Shown here: one piece after another, positions 49,088 through 60,089 of the stretch
How positions within the stretch are numbered: the stretch's first letter is position 1
How the letters are laid out: each line of letters begins with the position of its first letter
Assembly: GCA_022393335.1 (NCBI GenBank)
Contig: JAJEKB010000585.1
Coordinates: forward strand, 191,944-255,943
Direction: 5' to 3'
Source: Macrotrachela quadricornifera
Lineage: Eukaryota; Rotifera; Eurotatoria; Philodinida; Philodinidae
Length of the DNA: 64,000 nucleotides
The notes under the pieces: model-generated
Database searches by the model: none
Told to the model about the DNA's origin: nothing
The model's input: the letters and a program-made list of their open reading frames with translations, nothing else
Position numbers and translations under genes: made by a program

Positions 49088-49236
49088 CTAGAATGGTACA
49101 TAGAAAAAAAATTTAAATAACGATAACAAAAAAAGGAAAACATTTCATATTATCTGACAAAAAAAAACAAGAGAAAGTCTTTCGACTAGAACAAACAAAA
49201 GAGAAGAAAAAAATTTCTACAAAATACTGTTAATAT

Positions 49237-52200
49237 TTAAAGATAGAATAAATTTTTATATCGTTCACATTTAGGTGGAGCACCAAGAGTTTCACCAACT
49301 AATGATGAAAGACGTTGAGCAAACTAAATATTTTCAAAAAAAAAAATAAAATAACAAATACAAATCCAAAATAAAATTTTTATACTCGACAAATTGATGG
49401 CAAAAAAAATTGATTACGTTGTGGAATGTGTAAGGTTAAATAAAGTACAAGACGTTGAATTTTTTGTGCAGATAAATCAGTATTATCAAATAGAACAAGA
49501 AATTGACGAGCTTGTAATGTTGAACAACGATCATGATGTGATGATAAATAAAAACAATAACTTGGTCTACATATACATATATATATATTCGATATTTTAA
49601 GATAATAATTAAGATTACTTACGAATCTTTTGCCACTAAACAATCGACATTAGGGATTTTTTTTGGCTAAAATAAATATAAAGAAAATTTGAATTTATAA
49701 AAAATTGATTATAAAGTTTGTAATAAAAATAACTTTTAAATAGAAGTTAGAACTTTCTTATTTAAAAGCAAACCTCATATTAATGATATAAATATCCTTA
49801 ACATAAAGACGAGGTTCTTGATACATTCTCAAGGCAGGAAATGTTACTAAAGCAATCGAAAAGATATATTTTCTCATCATTACTAAACTACTATTCCTTA
49901 TTGTTGATATAACTGACAAAAAAGAATTCACACTTTTAGTTTTTTTTTTTCTATTTCGATAATTATTTATTTAACTTCATGAATATTGAATTTTATAATA
50001 TTAATTTCATATACCTGAACATAATTATAGAAATCATAAATCATTTGTTTCATAAATGTAAATATAATTAATCTTGGTTTATAATCTCCCATAATATTTT
50101 CATCTGTAATTGTATCAATAATTAATTGAATTTCATTTTCTTTAATTAAATTTAAATTATCAAATGATGAAAATACATTTCGTCCAATAATAATTGTTGT
50201 AGGATAAATTTTATTTTGCTATATAAAATAAAAATATTAAATATAAAAATTAATAATAAAATTCTCCATACATTATAATAAGCATTAACTGCTAATCGAA
50301 CAAAAAGTCCAATATCTGATCGAAGTTCAATTTCATTTGTATATGATTTTGCATGACTAAAATATTCTGTCATATCATAATTAAGTGAACCAATAATAGC
50401 TAAAACATAATCAAGATGATCTGGTGATTTATAATTTACATTTGCTGATGTCCATGTAGCTAAACTAATTATCATTATATTTGGCTAAAATAAATATATT
50501 TCAAATAAGAAAAAATATTTCTTTTTTTTTTTATAAAAAAAATCTTTACTATATTTATATTAATTGGTCGAATTTGTCCACCAAGTTTAAAATTAATATC
50601 TCGAGCTATATTTAATGCAACACCTGGTAGAATATCATCATCAGCAATTGTACTTCTTAAAACAATCTAAATAAAAAAAAATATTTAAATATATATATAT
50701 TTTAACATAAATGTAAATTATCAAACTTCAGTTGGAGTTGGAATTTCAATACAACAAATACGTTTAATTACATTATAACGATCAATTCGACGTGATTTAA
50801 CAATAACTGATACAAGTTGTATCTAAAAATAAAAAATATTTTTTTTTATAAACGATTAAAATAATTTACTTGTTCATTAAGATTATTACGAAGAGCATTT
50901 GCAAATGTTTCTGTTTCATCATCATCAATTTGTATATGAACTGGTTCATTAATAAACATTCCTTGTTGTTGACCGACTTGTCGAAGCATATTTACATAAA
51001 TTGATGCTCGATCTTCATCAATTTTTGGATAAATTAATAGCCAAGAATTCAATTCAATCTTTAAATTTAAATAGATTAATAAATAAATCAAAGATTATAT
51101 ATCGTATTTCTCAATTTTCTTTTTTTATCAAATTTATGGATTCAATAAACACGATATTTACTGTATAAATAATGGCATCAATTTTAAATTTTTAAGTGTA
51201 GTAATATCTATATCAAATTAGCAAGATTTTATGCATTTTTTTTGAAAGAAACAAGATCAACAAAACTTAACTAGTATGTACTCGCAGTGAGAATTTCATA
51301 TTTTTTTAATTTTCATAAAAATAGAAAATATTCTTACTGGATTAGTAAAATGTCCATAAGAATGATCATTATCTTGTACATCTTTATGTTCATTTTCTTC
51401 ATCATCTTCAGCTGCTGAATCATTATTAGAAACATTCTAAAACAATAAAAAGAATGATTCTTTTAAAAATTTACTCTATTTTTGCTTCTTTTTAATATAC
51501 TTGGCATGCTATATTCCTAGATAAATGCATTGGAATAATATTTGAAACAATATTAATACCCCATAAAGCAAGATATTTAACTGCTGTAGCATTTCGTCGA
51601 ATCATATCATCAAAATATGATATTTCAGCTTGTCGTCCAGCTGAATCTAATGGAATAATATTATTTGTCTTACGTGCCTATATGAAACATTATATAAATA
51701 AAAATAATATTATTTAATAATAATCATTTACTCGAGCATCTCGATGTGCACGATCAGATAAACCAGTTAAATAACATAATTCTGGTATAAGATAATTAAT
51801 TTCTGAATGTATCTACAAAAATAAAAGGAAATCAAATTTATATAAAGAGAATTTAATTTTCTTACAGTATTTTGACCAGGTCGTCGAGGACAATAAACAA
51901 TTAATGGTTGATCAGGATCTTTAATTGTTATATCAAATTTATTTCTATAATAATAATAAATATTTAGATTTTAATTTAAGAAAAAGGAGAATATTTACAA
52001 ATAATAGTCAATTAATGTTATTTGTGAATCATGACGAAATTTAAATGTTGATGGTGTAAGATCAAAATCAATATTATCAATACGTTGTGTTCGATTATCA
52101 TATCTTGTAAGAACAAGTTTATTAATTAATTCTTTTCGAGCAGATTCTTGATAATTATCACCACATGTTGACATATAAAAACGTTCTCTATAAATTAAAA

Positions 52201-53458
52201 TAGACGATTAGTATTAATCAAAGATTTCGATAGTAATAAAAATTAGAATCCTGAATCTTTTTATTCGATAATTGGATGTGAAACAAGTAAATTACGTATT
52301 ATACACGAAAATTTTTGAATAGATCTTCGAAACTTTAGAATGTTAGAGAACTCAATTTTGATCTTGAGCTATTCGAAACGGTAGATTGATAAATATTGAT
52401 TATTTTTTTAAAATCTTACAATTCTTCATAACATGTTACTGTTGATTTGTTTATAAAATCAATCGTTAATAATAATCCATCTTCTTTTCGTTGAATATTT
52501 ACAATTTTACCATTCCAATTACGTATTCTAATATAAAAAGAATAAATTAAATTTTTTATTTTTATTTATTTACTTTTGTCGATATCCATTTCGTTTTATT
52601 GAATTTATAATCGATTCACGAGATTGATCAATAGTTCTAAAATAATAAATAATTTATCTTTTTATTTTTACGTTTTTTTTGTTTTGTTTTAAAAATTTAA
52701 TTTACAATCGAAATAAAATATTAATAAGATCAATTGGTATTTGTTCAATATTAATTGTATCAATAAATCGAACACGTACTTCATTTGGAGTATCTAACAT
52801 TGTATTATTTAATATAAAAAACTATTCAATATATGATAAAACAAAAAGAATATTTTTATATTAAAAAAGAAATTTTATTTTAATACTTCTTTTGATAATT
52901 GATACGGTACATAAATAAATTGACCATCATATAATTTTTGAAAATTACCAAAATATTTTGATAAATAATTTATTATAGTAAAACGAGTTGTTCGACTTAG
53001 TATTATTGGTTCAAATTCAATTATATATTTATACCATGGTATTACTGAACAAGGAATTAATAATTGATTTTCTGAACTAAGATTTAATAGAAAAAGATAA
53101 AATTATTTTTCTTTTCGTATTTATTTTAAATAAAACTTACAGATCTTTAGTTAAATTTGATGAAGATGATTGTCTAAATAGAAATTAAATCTTCAAAAAT
53201 AAAAATAAAACATTATTTAACTAACTTTATTTGACGTAAAACTTGAGCAGCACGTCCACTAGCTACATTTAAATTATCATTATTATTTATTGATGGTATT
53301 GGTGGAGATGAAAATAAATTTGACTATAATTAGAAGAAAAAACTATTGATAAAAAAAACAAAAAATTTTCTTTTTTTTTTGTTATTTACTGAATTTTGAG
53401 AAATATCTTTCGATGGGATACCACGTCCATAATTACCTGAGATTTTAAAATTATCCAT
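49237..53458 (-). CDS. PIWI-clade Argonaute with altered catalytic triad
   Basis: Twenty short exons close in frame to 810 aa; the first is 53458-53390 and the last 49323-49237. The N part carries IVEFEP, a DGQF block and the NNTMLDTP block. PAZ (about 245-315) has KLVLTRYDNRTQRIDNIDFD and TLIDYY. Then INYLIPELCYLTGLSD, a Piwi hallmark. MID has NSWLLIYP, YNVIKR and the CPTPSQ-like IPTPTE; 5'-phosphate pocket residues Y513, K517 and K556 are kept. The PIWI domain ends with FYLSSHH and the terminal FYL. At the slicer positions I read MIISLAT (A577 for Asp), IIIGRN (N653 for Asp) and ICRFAQ (Q785 for His), so cleavage activity is not expected. Exon 12 (51436-51338, residues 402-434) is an acidic insert. 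The role is inferred: piRNA-like binding and transposon silencing without slicing. Confidence 0.93.
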
Positions 53459-53654
53459 TATTAATTGGGAGAAATATTACAAAAAAATCTTACAAAATTA
53501 TTTGGGAGAAATATTCTTTTAATTATCCAATCAATTTTTTAATCATTCTAGTGTCATCTAACTAAAAACTTCTTTATAGAGGAATATTGCTAGGTGATAA
53601 AATTTTAAAATGGTTATTTAGATTTTTTTTATATATACATTTTAATATTTAAAT
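53459..53654. promoter_or_regulatory. Divergent 196-bp promoter between PIWI and IQUB
   Basis: The two ATGs are head to head with only 196 bp between them, so both genes must start transcription here. The segment is AT-rich, with a tandem repeat of GGGAGAAATATT (about 53467-53478 and 53504-53515). No specific factor site is recognised. Confidence 0.6.
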
Positions 53655-56600
53655 ATGTCTGACGAACATCTTTTACCTATAGCACCGCTTCCATCAATGA
53701 TTAATGAAAAAGATGATGATGATAATAATCCTAGTAATAATAATTTAAAAGATTCAATTCAAGGAGAAGAAGAAGAAACAAAATTAGCCACAGTTAAAAT
53801 GTTACTTGAATCAATTGGACAAACAGTAACAGTGGCTTTTCCACTTCGTTCACCAATTAATGAATTAATTATACATTTTGCTAAAGAATTACGTATGCCA
53901 ACAAATATGTTACAAATAACTTATAAAGGTAAACATTAAAAAAACCATGAAAAATATTCGTATAATTTGTATTTTATTAATTTTCTACTAATTAGATAAG
54001 GTCATTGATAATCAATTAAATCTTTCACAAATTGAAGTTGAACCAAATACAACTGTCAGCATGGGTTTGTTACTTATCTAAAAACTTCAATTAATTTTTT
54101 TTTTTTTTAAATAAAAAAATTTCTTTTAGAATTACATTCAAAAGATCCAGTAAATCAACCATTACGACCATATAAATTACGGCAAGATATTTCTATGCCT
54201 GATGTTATTACTGTACGAATTGATGAAGGTATAAAAACATTCTTATTTTTTTTTAATTAAATATAGCTTGTTTTTTTTTTGTTATTTATTATAATTAGGT
54301 CAAAGTGTAAGTCGTGATGTTGTTGTTGAAATTGAACGAAATAGTTTTCGTAAACCTTATTTGGGTGGTGTACGTCATCGTATAAGTGGAAAAGAATATC
54401 ATCATGCTAGTGCTCAAACATTACCACCACAACGACCAGATAAAGGTGTTATACGTTATTGTCGTGATACACAAACAATTCAATCACGTCATCGAACTAT
54501 TCAAACAACCAATGAACAATCAACACAAATGACTAAACCTGGTTATTATGTTTCAACTGACAATGATCGTTTATTAACACCACATCCGTATCAAACAGCT
54601 GAAGAAAGATTCGAAATTTTAAATAAAAAAGTAAAAGAAAAAAAAATGTTATGATTAAAAAATTTCTTTTCTGCTTTTGATTTGAATTAAATAGGCAATT
54701 ATAATACAAAAATATTTTCGTCGTTGGTTAGCTAAACGTGATGTGAATACATTACGAGAAGCATTTCAAAACCGAATTCAATATGAATTAGAATTAAAAC
54801 AAAAACAATTAGATGAACGACAAAAACGTTATCAACATGATCTTGATAGACGTTTACATCCAAGAACAAAAGATGATTTTGATGTACTTTATGCTGCACT
54901 TGAAAGTAACAATATTAAATATAAAAAAAAAATCAAATTTTATTGTCTCATTTATAGAATGGCGTGAAGAAGAAATTGCAAAAATAAATGCAACAAAACA
55001 AGGTGCTGGTAAGGGAAAATTAAAAGAAAAATAAATTGTTTAATATATTCTTATTATTTTAAATAGCTCGAAAAGCAGCTTTAGCATTATTAGTTGATGA
55101 GGAAACAGAATTATTAGCAACAATTGATCGATATAAAACAGAAGCTCAAAAATATAATAAAGAAGTTAATATACAACGTTTTCTTGAACGTATTGCACAA
55201 CCAAAAAAATGGAAATATAAAGATGGTTCAACAACTGAAATGGAGTGAGTTATTTCAAATTAATTGAGTCTACTACTCTTCTATTTTTATGAGTTTGAAA
55301 TTCTTTTTATTTTTTAATATAAATAATGTACGAACACGACTCTAATGAAATTCCTATATACGTATTTTTCGACGCAAAATAATAAGCATACCTAATAAGT
55401 CGAATTCTTTTGATTCTCTTCCCCGTAACTAAGATTAAAAGTCAACACGCACACACTCTATCTTACTAACCATTGTGATTTGCGTACAAATCATAGTGTT
55501 CTACTTAGACATATACATCTTTCTGATAATAGGAACTCGAAAATCAGTGTGTTTTAACAGAATGGAATATAACAACTGCTTAAGATATCTATGAAACATT
55601 GTAAAAAGTTGATTACCATAGTGATCCTAATCTTAATTAGGCCAGACAATTCTAATACATAAAAATATGACATAAGATGGATGTAATATTCATACCACTA
55701 GATGTGACTGATACTTTATTTGACCTTATGGGAGAATGAGTAGTTTCAATAAACTGAGATAATACTTTGTATTTATTTAACATCTAAATGAACCTTACAA
55801 AATGCTTGCATCATGAAAATTTCTTGATTGTTATGAATTGTAAGGTACAGAAATCTTTTTTAGGCAAAGGAGAATAAAGTGTGGCCTGGATAATCCATGT
55901 TGATTTCTGCTAATAACGAGAAAAGGTGCGTCAATAACAGCAACATTTAGATTATTCTGAATTTTTTTAGAATATTTTAAAATACTCTTTGAATCGAAGA
56001 ATTTCATCAAATAGTCTTGCATTTGTTTTGTATTGGAGGTTCCTGATATTTTACGTGGATAAATGATCTGATTCAATTTCCCGATCAGTGCAAAAAGTAG
56101 TCATTGATTAAAAACTTCTCATATTATGTATTATATATTAGTATATGAAAAATGATGATTAGGGGATCGCATATAATTTGATTCAAATGTCAAATCTTTT
56201 AATTTTGATAAATACTGAAAGTTATTTTCTTTTTCTTAGTACACCTTATTCAATTCGTGCTCGTGAATTAATGCAAATTTACAATACAATTACTATGAAA
56301 TTTTTGACACTTGATGAACGACTTGATATTCTTCTGACATTAAAACATACTGTGAAAGTATGTCCATTTAAAAAGATTTCTTATTACAAAATAAATAAAA
56401 ATAAAATTAATTTTATAGGAACATGAATGTCGTCTTACACAAGAAATAATTCAATTAATTGATCGTGAAGCTGATCTTCTTATGCGTGGAACAAAAGAAG
56501 AAAATTTATCTGGTCTTCGTCAACGTATTTCAACATTATTTCTTCAATATATCAAAACACCAACATTTAATCCAGGTGTTGTTCGATATCTCAAAGTAAA

Positions 56601-58107
56601 AATTCTTAATATTTTAAATAATAATTATTCATTTTAAATTTTCCATAGGTACCACAAGATCCAGTTGTTGCACATGAACAAAAAACTCTTTATTGTCGTA
56701 GTTGTCAACAATATTATCCATCAACAGAATTTTCTGTTAGTAGTACAAATGCAAAAGTTGGTAAATGTCGACAATGTCTTCGATTGGAAAATATTGCTAA
56801 TAAACGAGCAGATCAAACTAAATTTAAGTATGATAAAGAAAAATTTTTTTTATTTTACTAAAACGTTTTTTTAACTATTCTATAGATTTTTACTTAAAAA
56901 GATTGAAAAAGAAGAATGTGGTTATAATGATGGAGCACATTGTATATTTTTATTAACGGTAATAATAATTTATATAAAGTTTATTATATGAAAATTTTTA
57001 TTTTAATTAGATCAATGATATAGAATATATGTTTAAGAATATTTGGGATAGCCATTCGGTTTTAAGTGAAGAATCGGATATTTATAGTTTAACATTTGTT
57101 CGATGGAATCGTCGTGAAGAATTTTCTCCATGGAATTGTATTCTATTAACATTACATGAAGCAACAGCTCATTTAAAACTCGACGATGTTGAAGCAGTAA
57201 ATAAATAAATAAATATATATATGGGACTGAGCAGTCCGGTCGGATGCCTCATTGATTTTTTTTGTTGTAAAGATAAAACATGATATTATTTGGGGCAATC
57301 TAGGGGTTATCTATGACTCTCTCTCATATGACCCGAACAATAGTATGTTCTATCTTTACAATAAAAAAAATATCAATGAGGTATCTGGCCAAACTGCTCA
57401 ATCCCATATCTATGTCAACGTTCAAACTGAGATTACATCCAATCTCAAATCTGAAAATGGACATGTCCAATGATGTCGGACTGTGAAACAGATTTTTATT
57501 AAAACTCGAATATTGTCTCTAGATTAAAAGTCCAATTTGAGTTCTTTTCGATAAATTCTAATGCATCCAAACTAAAGATGTCTACTGATGTAAGACACCG
57601 AGATTAAATAAATCTCATGAATTAATTACATTAGTGCTAGTCTTAGAACAGTAATAGGAGAGATTTTTGAAAAATTTCTTATAAACACTCGTGATAACGA
57701 TAATTTTTTAATATCTAAATTCAAGCGATTCACTAACGATTGTATTAATTGAGATATTATCACTTCATTAGATTTAATCGGAAAGAATCCGACATTAGAC
57801 ACATCTGTTTTCTAATTTGAAATTGGATGCAATCTCAATTTGAATGGTAGCATATATATTTTTTATTAAATAAAAACTTTCTTTCTAATTTACATATTTT
57901 TTCTTTTCTCAATAGAGTTATAGTGAACCATTTTGTAAGAAAATTCGTTACAAACATGCTATATCACGTAATCATTTTGTTAAACTTGTTGAACTTGTGA
58001 AAAACTATCAACAACAAACTAATACATCAAAAGATATGACTATAACAGCAGTTAAAGTCGGACGACAACATGGAACACCAACAACAATGGCAAATGCATC
58101 AGCGTAG
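53655..58107 (+). CDS. IQUB: IQ and ubiquitin-like domain protein of the cilium (IQUB)
   Basis: Thirteen exons, 712 aa in frame: 53655-53928, 53996-54064, 54130-54228, 54299-54630, 54695-54905, 54958-55008, 55067-55244, 56240-56357, 56419-56595, 56649-56827, 56886-56958, 57011-57196, 57916-58107. Order: acidic N-tail; ubiquitin-like fold (about 47-115, [19 protein letters not shown]); IQ motif [16 protein letters not shown] (259-274); coiled coil; then a conserved C-terminal region with a four-cysteine knuckle ([11 protein letters not shown] and KCRQC), [17 protein letters not shown] and the HEATAHLKL block. Human IQUB has the same order and a similar length (791 aa). It is an axonemal radial-spoke protein of motile cilia. 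The next gene is another cilium family. Introns 7 and 12 are long (995 and 719 bp), and intron 12 is loaded with inverted-repeat elements. Confidence 0.95.
55245..56239. other. IQUB intron 7, unusually long, with an antisense open frame
   Basis: At 995 bp against neighbours of 50-80 bp, this intron looks like it took an insertion. On the minus strand (about 56097-55831) 89 codons are open and end in TAA. They read [18 protein letters not shown], then [19 protein letters not shown]. It could be a fragment of an inserted gene or element, but no family, start codon or terminal repeats can be assigned. Confidence 0.3.
57222..57406. mobile_element. 185-bp MITE with imperfect terminal inverted repeats in IQUB intron 12
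   Basis: The left end TGGGACTGAGCAGT is mirrored by ACTGCTCAATCCCA on the right (one mismatch in 14). The repeat continues imperfectly inward for about 55 bp to TTGTAAAGATA/TATCTTTACAA. TA flanks both sides and could be the target duplication, as for Tc1/mariner-type MITEs. There is no coding capacity. Confidence 0.75.
57421..57844. mobile_element. Second inverted-repeat element (about 424 bp) in IQUB intron 12
   Basis: The arms of about 60 bp (57421-57482 and 57787-57844) are imperfect reverse complements: TTCAAACTGAGATTACATCC against GGATGCAATCTCAATTTGAA, and an inner GATGTCGGA against TCCGACATT. The 300 bp in between are non-coding. It lies about 15 bp downstream of the first MITE. It is a non-autonomous DNA element, or possibly part of one composite with its neighbour. 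Confidence 0.65.
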
Positions 58108-58292
58108 AAAAATAAATAGACAAAAAAAATTCTTTTTTTCTTTTTAATTCATAATAAAACAAAATTCTTCATGTATTCTTATTTTTTTTTATACTCATAA
58201 AAAAATACCCCTCCTCACTTTTTTATTTATTCATTTTCTTAACATTTAAAACAAAAAAAAATCGAATGTATTTATTTACTATACAGATCTTG

Positions 58293-60089
58293 ATGGATAA
58301 TCAACAGATAAAAGCAAAAAAACTACAATTGTTTGATGAATTATGTAATAATGAAATGCTTGTAAGAATCTATTTATTATTTCATTTTAATTATATAATT
58401 TAAATATATATATGTAGAATCATTTTCCAAAAACAGATTCTATTCCTGTTGAACCAACAGAAATGCTTCCTAATAATTATGATGATTTTTATAATGTATG
58501 TATTATCTTTAATGAGATAATATTTATTATTTAATTATCATAGGAGTTTGCAAGCATGTTCAAAACTACATTGACTGTATTACAACCAATTGAAGATCGT
58601 CTTAAAGAATGTGAATCAATTATTAATGAATATACAAATTTATTTTTTAAACAAGAAAATGATGCATTTATACCTATTAAACAGGTACCTCGTTCATTTA
58701 GTGTATCACTTGATGGTTAGAAAAAGAAAAAAATTTATTTTTGTTTTATTATAATTATTTTCTTGTAGATATGGATAAACTTGATCCAAATAGTGAATTA
58801 ACTGCTATACTTAAACGACGAAAACAAATATTTTTAACTGTAGCAACAGATGAAAATGAAAAAGAACGTAAAACAGTAGAAAATCTACCGTATAAATCAT
58901 TTCAAACAGGTATTTACACTGATTGGGCATCGTATACTACAATTGAAGTTATTGATATTTTGAAAAAAGTAACTCGTGCACAAAAATTTCAAGTTAATTG
59001 AAAATAGAATATTTTATTTTCTTAAATAATAATAAAAAAAAATGTTTATTTAGGAAAATTTTCTCTATTATTGGAATAAAATAATTGAAAGCGAAACAAG
59101 TCAATATTTACTTATTGATACATTTTGGTGGTTTTATTTAAAATATTTTATAGTAAAATAAAATTTATATCTATATATATATATTTAAATATTTAAAGAA
59201 ATTTTATTTAGAAATCATCAAATACTGATGATGAATGTGAAAAATATTTTACACGTATTGCAAAAAATTATGTTGAATTACTTCTTTCAATTGATTCATG
59301 GTTTCGAGATAAATTTTTTAATGTTAGCCTTTTTTATTATTTTAATTTTAATTATTAAAACTATTCATTAATTTTTATTAATTAAAGATTTATGCATCGT
59401 TTTTGGCTCAAGCAGTTTATCAAACTTTTTTTGATACATGTCCTGATTCACGAATGAATTTAACCGATAAATTTAAAGAATTTCTTGCCAGTACAATTAC
59501 GGAATGGGTATCAGGTATATTTTGGTTTTAAATAAAATAAATATTTCAATGGAAAAAAAATTTTTCTTTTTGCTTTAGGAACTCAAGCAACTCCTGAATC
59601 TTATAAATATTGGAAAATTCGTGCTGATTCAACAATGTTAACATCTGATAATGCATTGGAGGAAAATTCATCATCAAATGATAGTTTGTATTTCAATCTA
59701 TAATAATGATAATAATAGTAAAATAATTTTCATTTTATAATTAAGTTTATAAAAAAATTCGTCGTCTTGAAGAAGAATTAGAAGCATTAGGTGGTGATAG
59801 TGGAGGTGAAACTACTCGTTCTACTATAATAAAAACACCTAATTTAGCACCAAAAAAAGTTTGTATTTTTATTCACTCATAATCAATTATTTTTTTCTTA
59901 TATTCTGTTTTGTAGAATGTACCATTTAATTTGAATAATGTAGCAGAAATTGAAAGTGAATTATTTGGTTTAAGAAATCAAAGTACATTAGTTGCGCGAT
60001 TTCTTCAACAATGTGATATTCAACCAAGTACACCACGTTTACGAAATATACATCGAACACATATCAAAGGATGGCCAACAGAACAATAG
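58293..60089 (+). CDS. FAM227: FAM227-type protein with FWWh motif
   Basis: Ten exons, 423 aa in frame: 58293-58361, 58418-58495, 58544-58715, 58769-58992, 59054-59152, 59212-59322, 59388-59514, 59579-59683, 59746-59858, 59916-60089. The centre carries SQYLLIDTFWWFYLKYF (about 199-215), the Phe-Trp-Trp (FWWh) box that defines the FAM227A/B family. It is followed by FTRIAKNYVELL and FLAQAVYQTFFDTCPDS, which fit the rest of that domain. The C-terminal part has a short coiled coil (KKIRRLEEELEALGGD) and a basic end. FAM227 proteins are found in ciliated and sperm cells; molecular function is unknown. It starts 185 bp after the IQUB stop on the same strand. Confidence 0.8.

Noticed and set aside
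49669..50012. Possible extra exon inside PIWI intron 17
   Set aside because: A protein-like stretch is present, but no phase keeps the frame open, while direct joining of exons 17 and 18 is in frame and aligns with the family.
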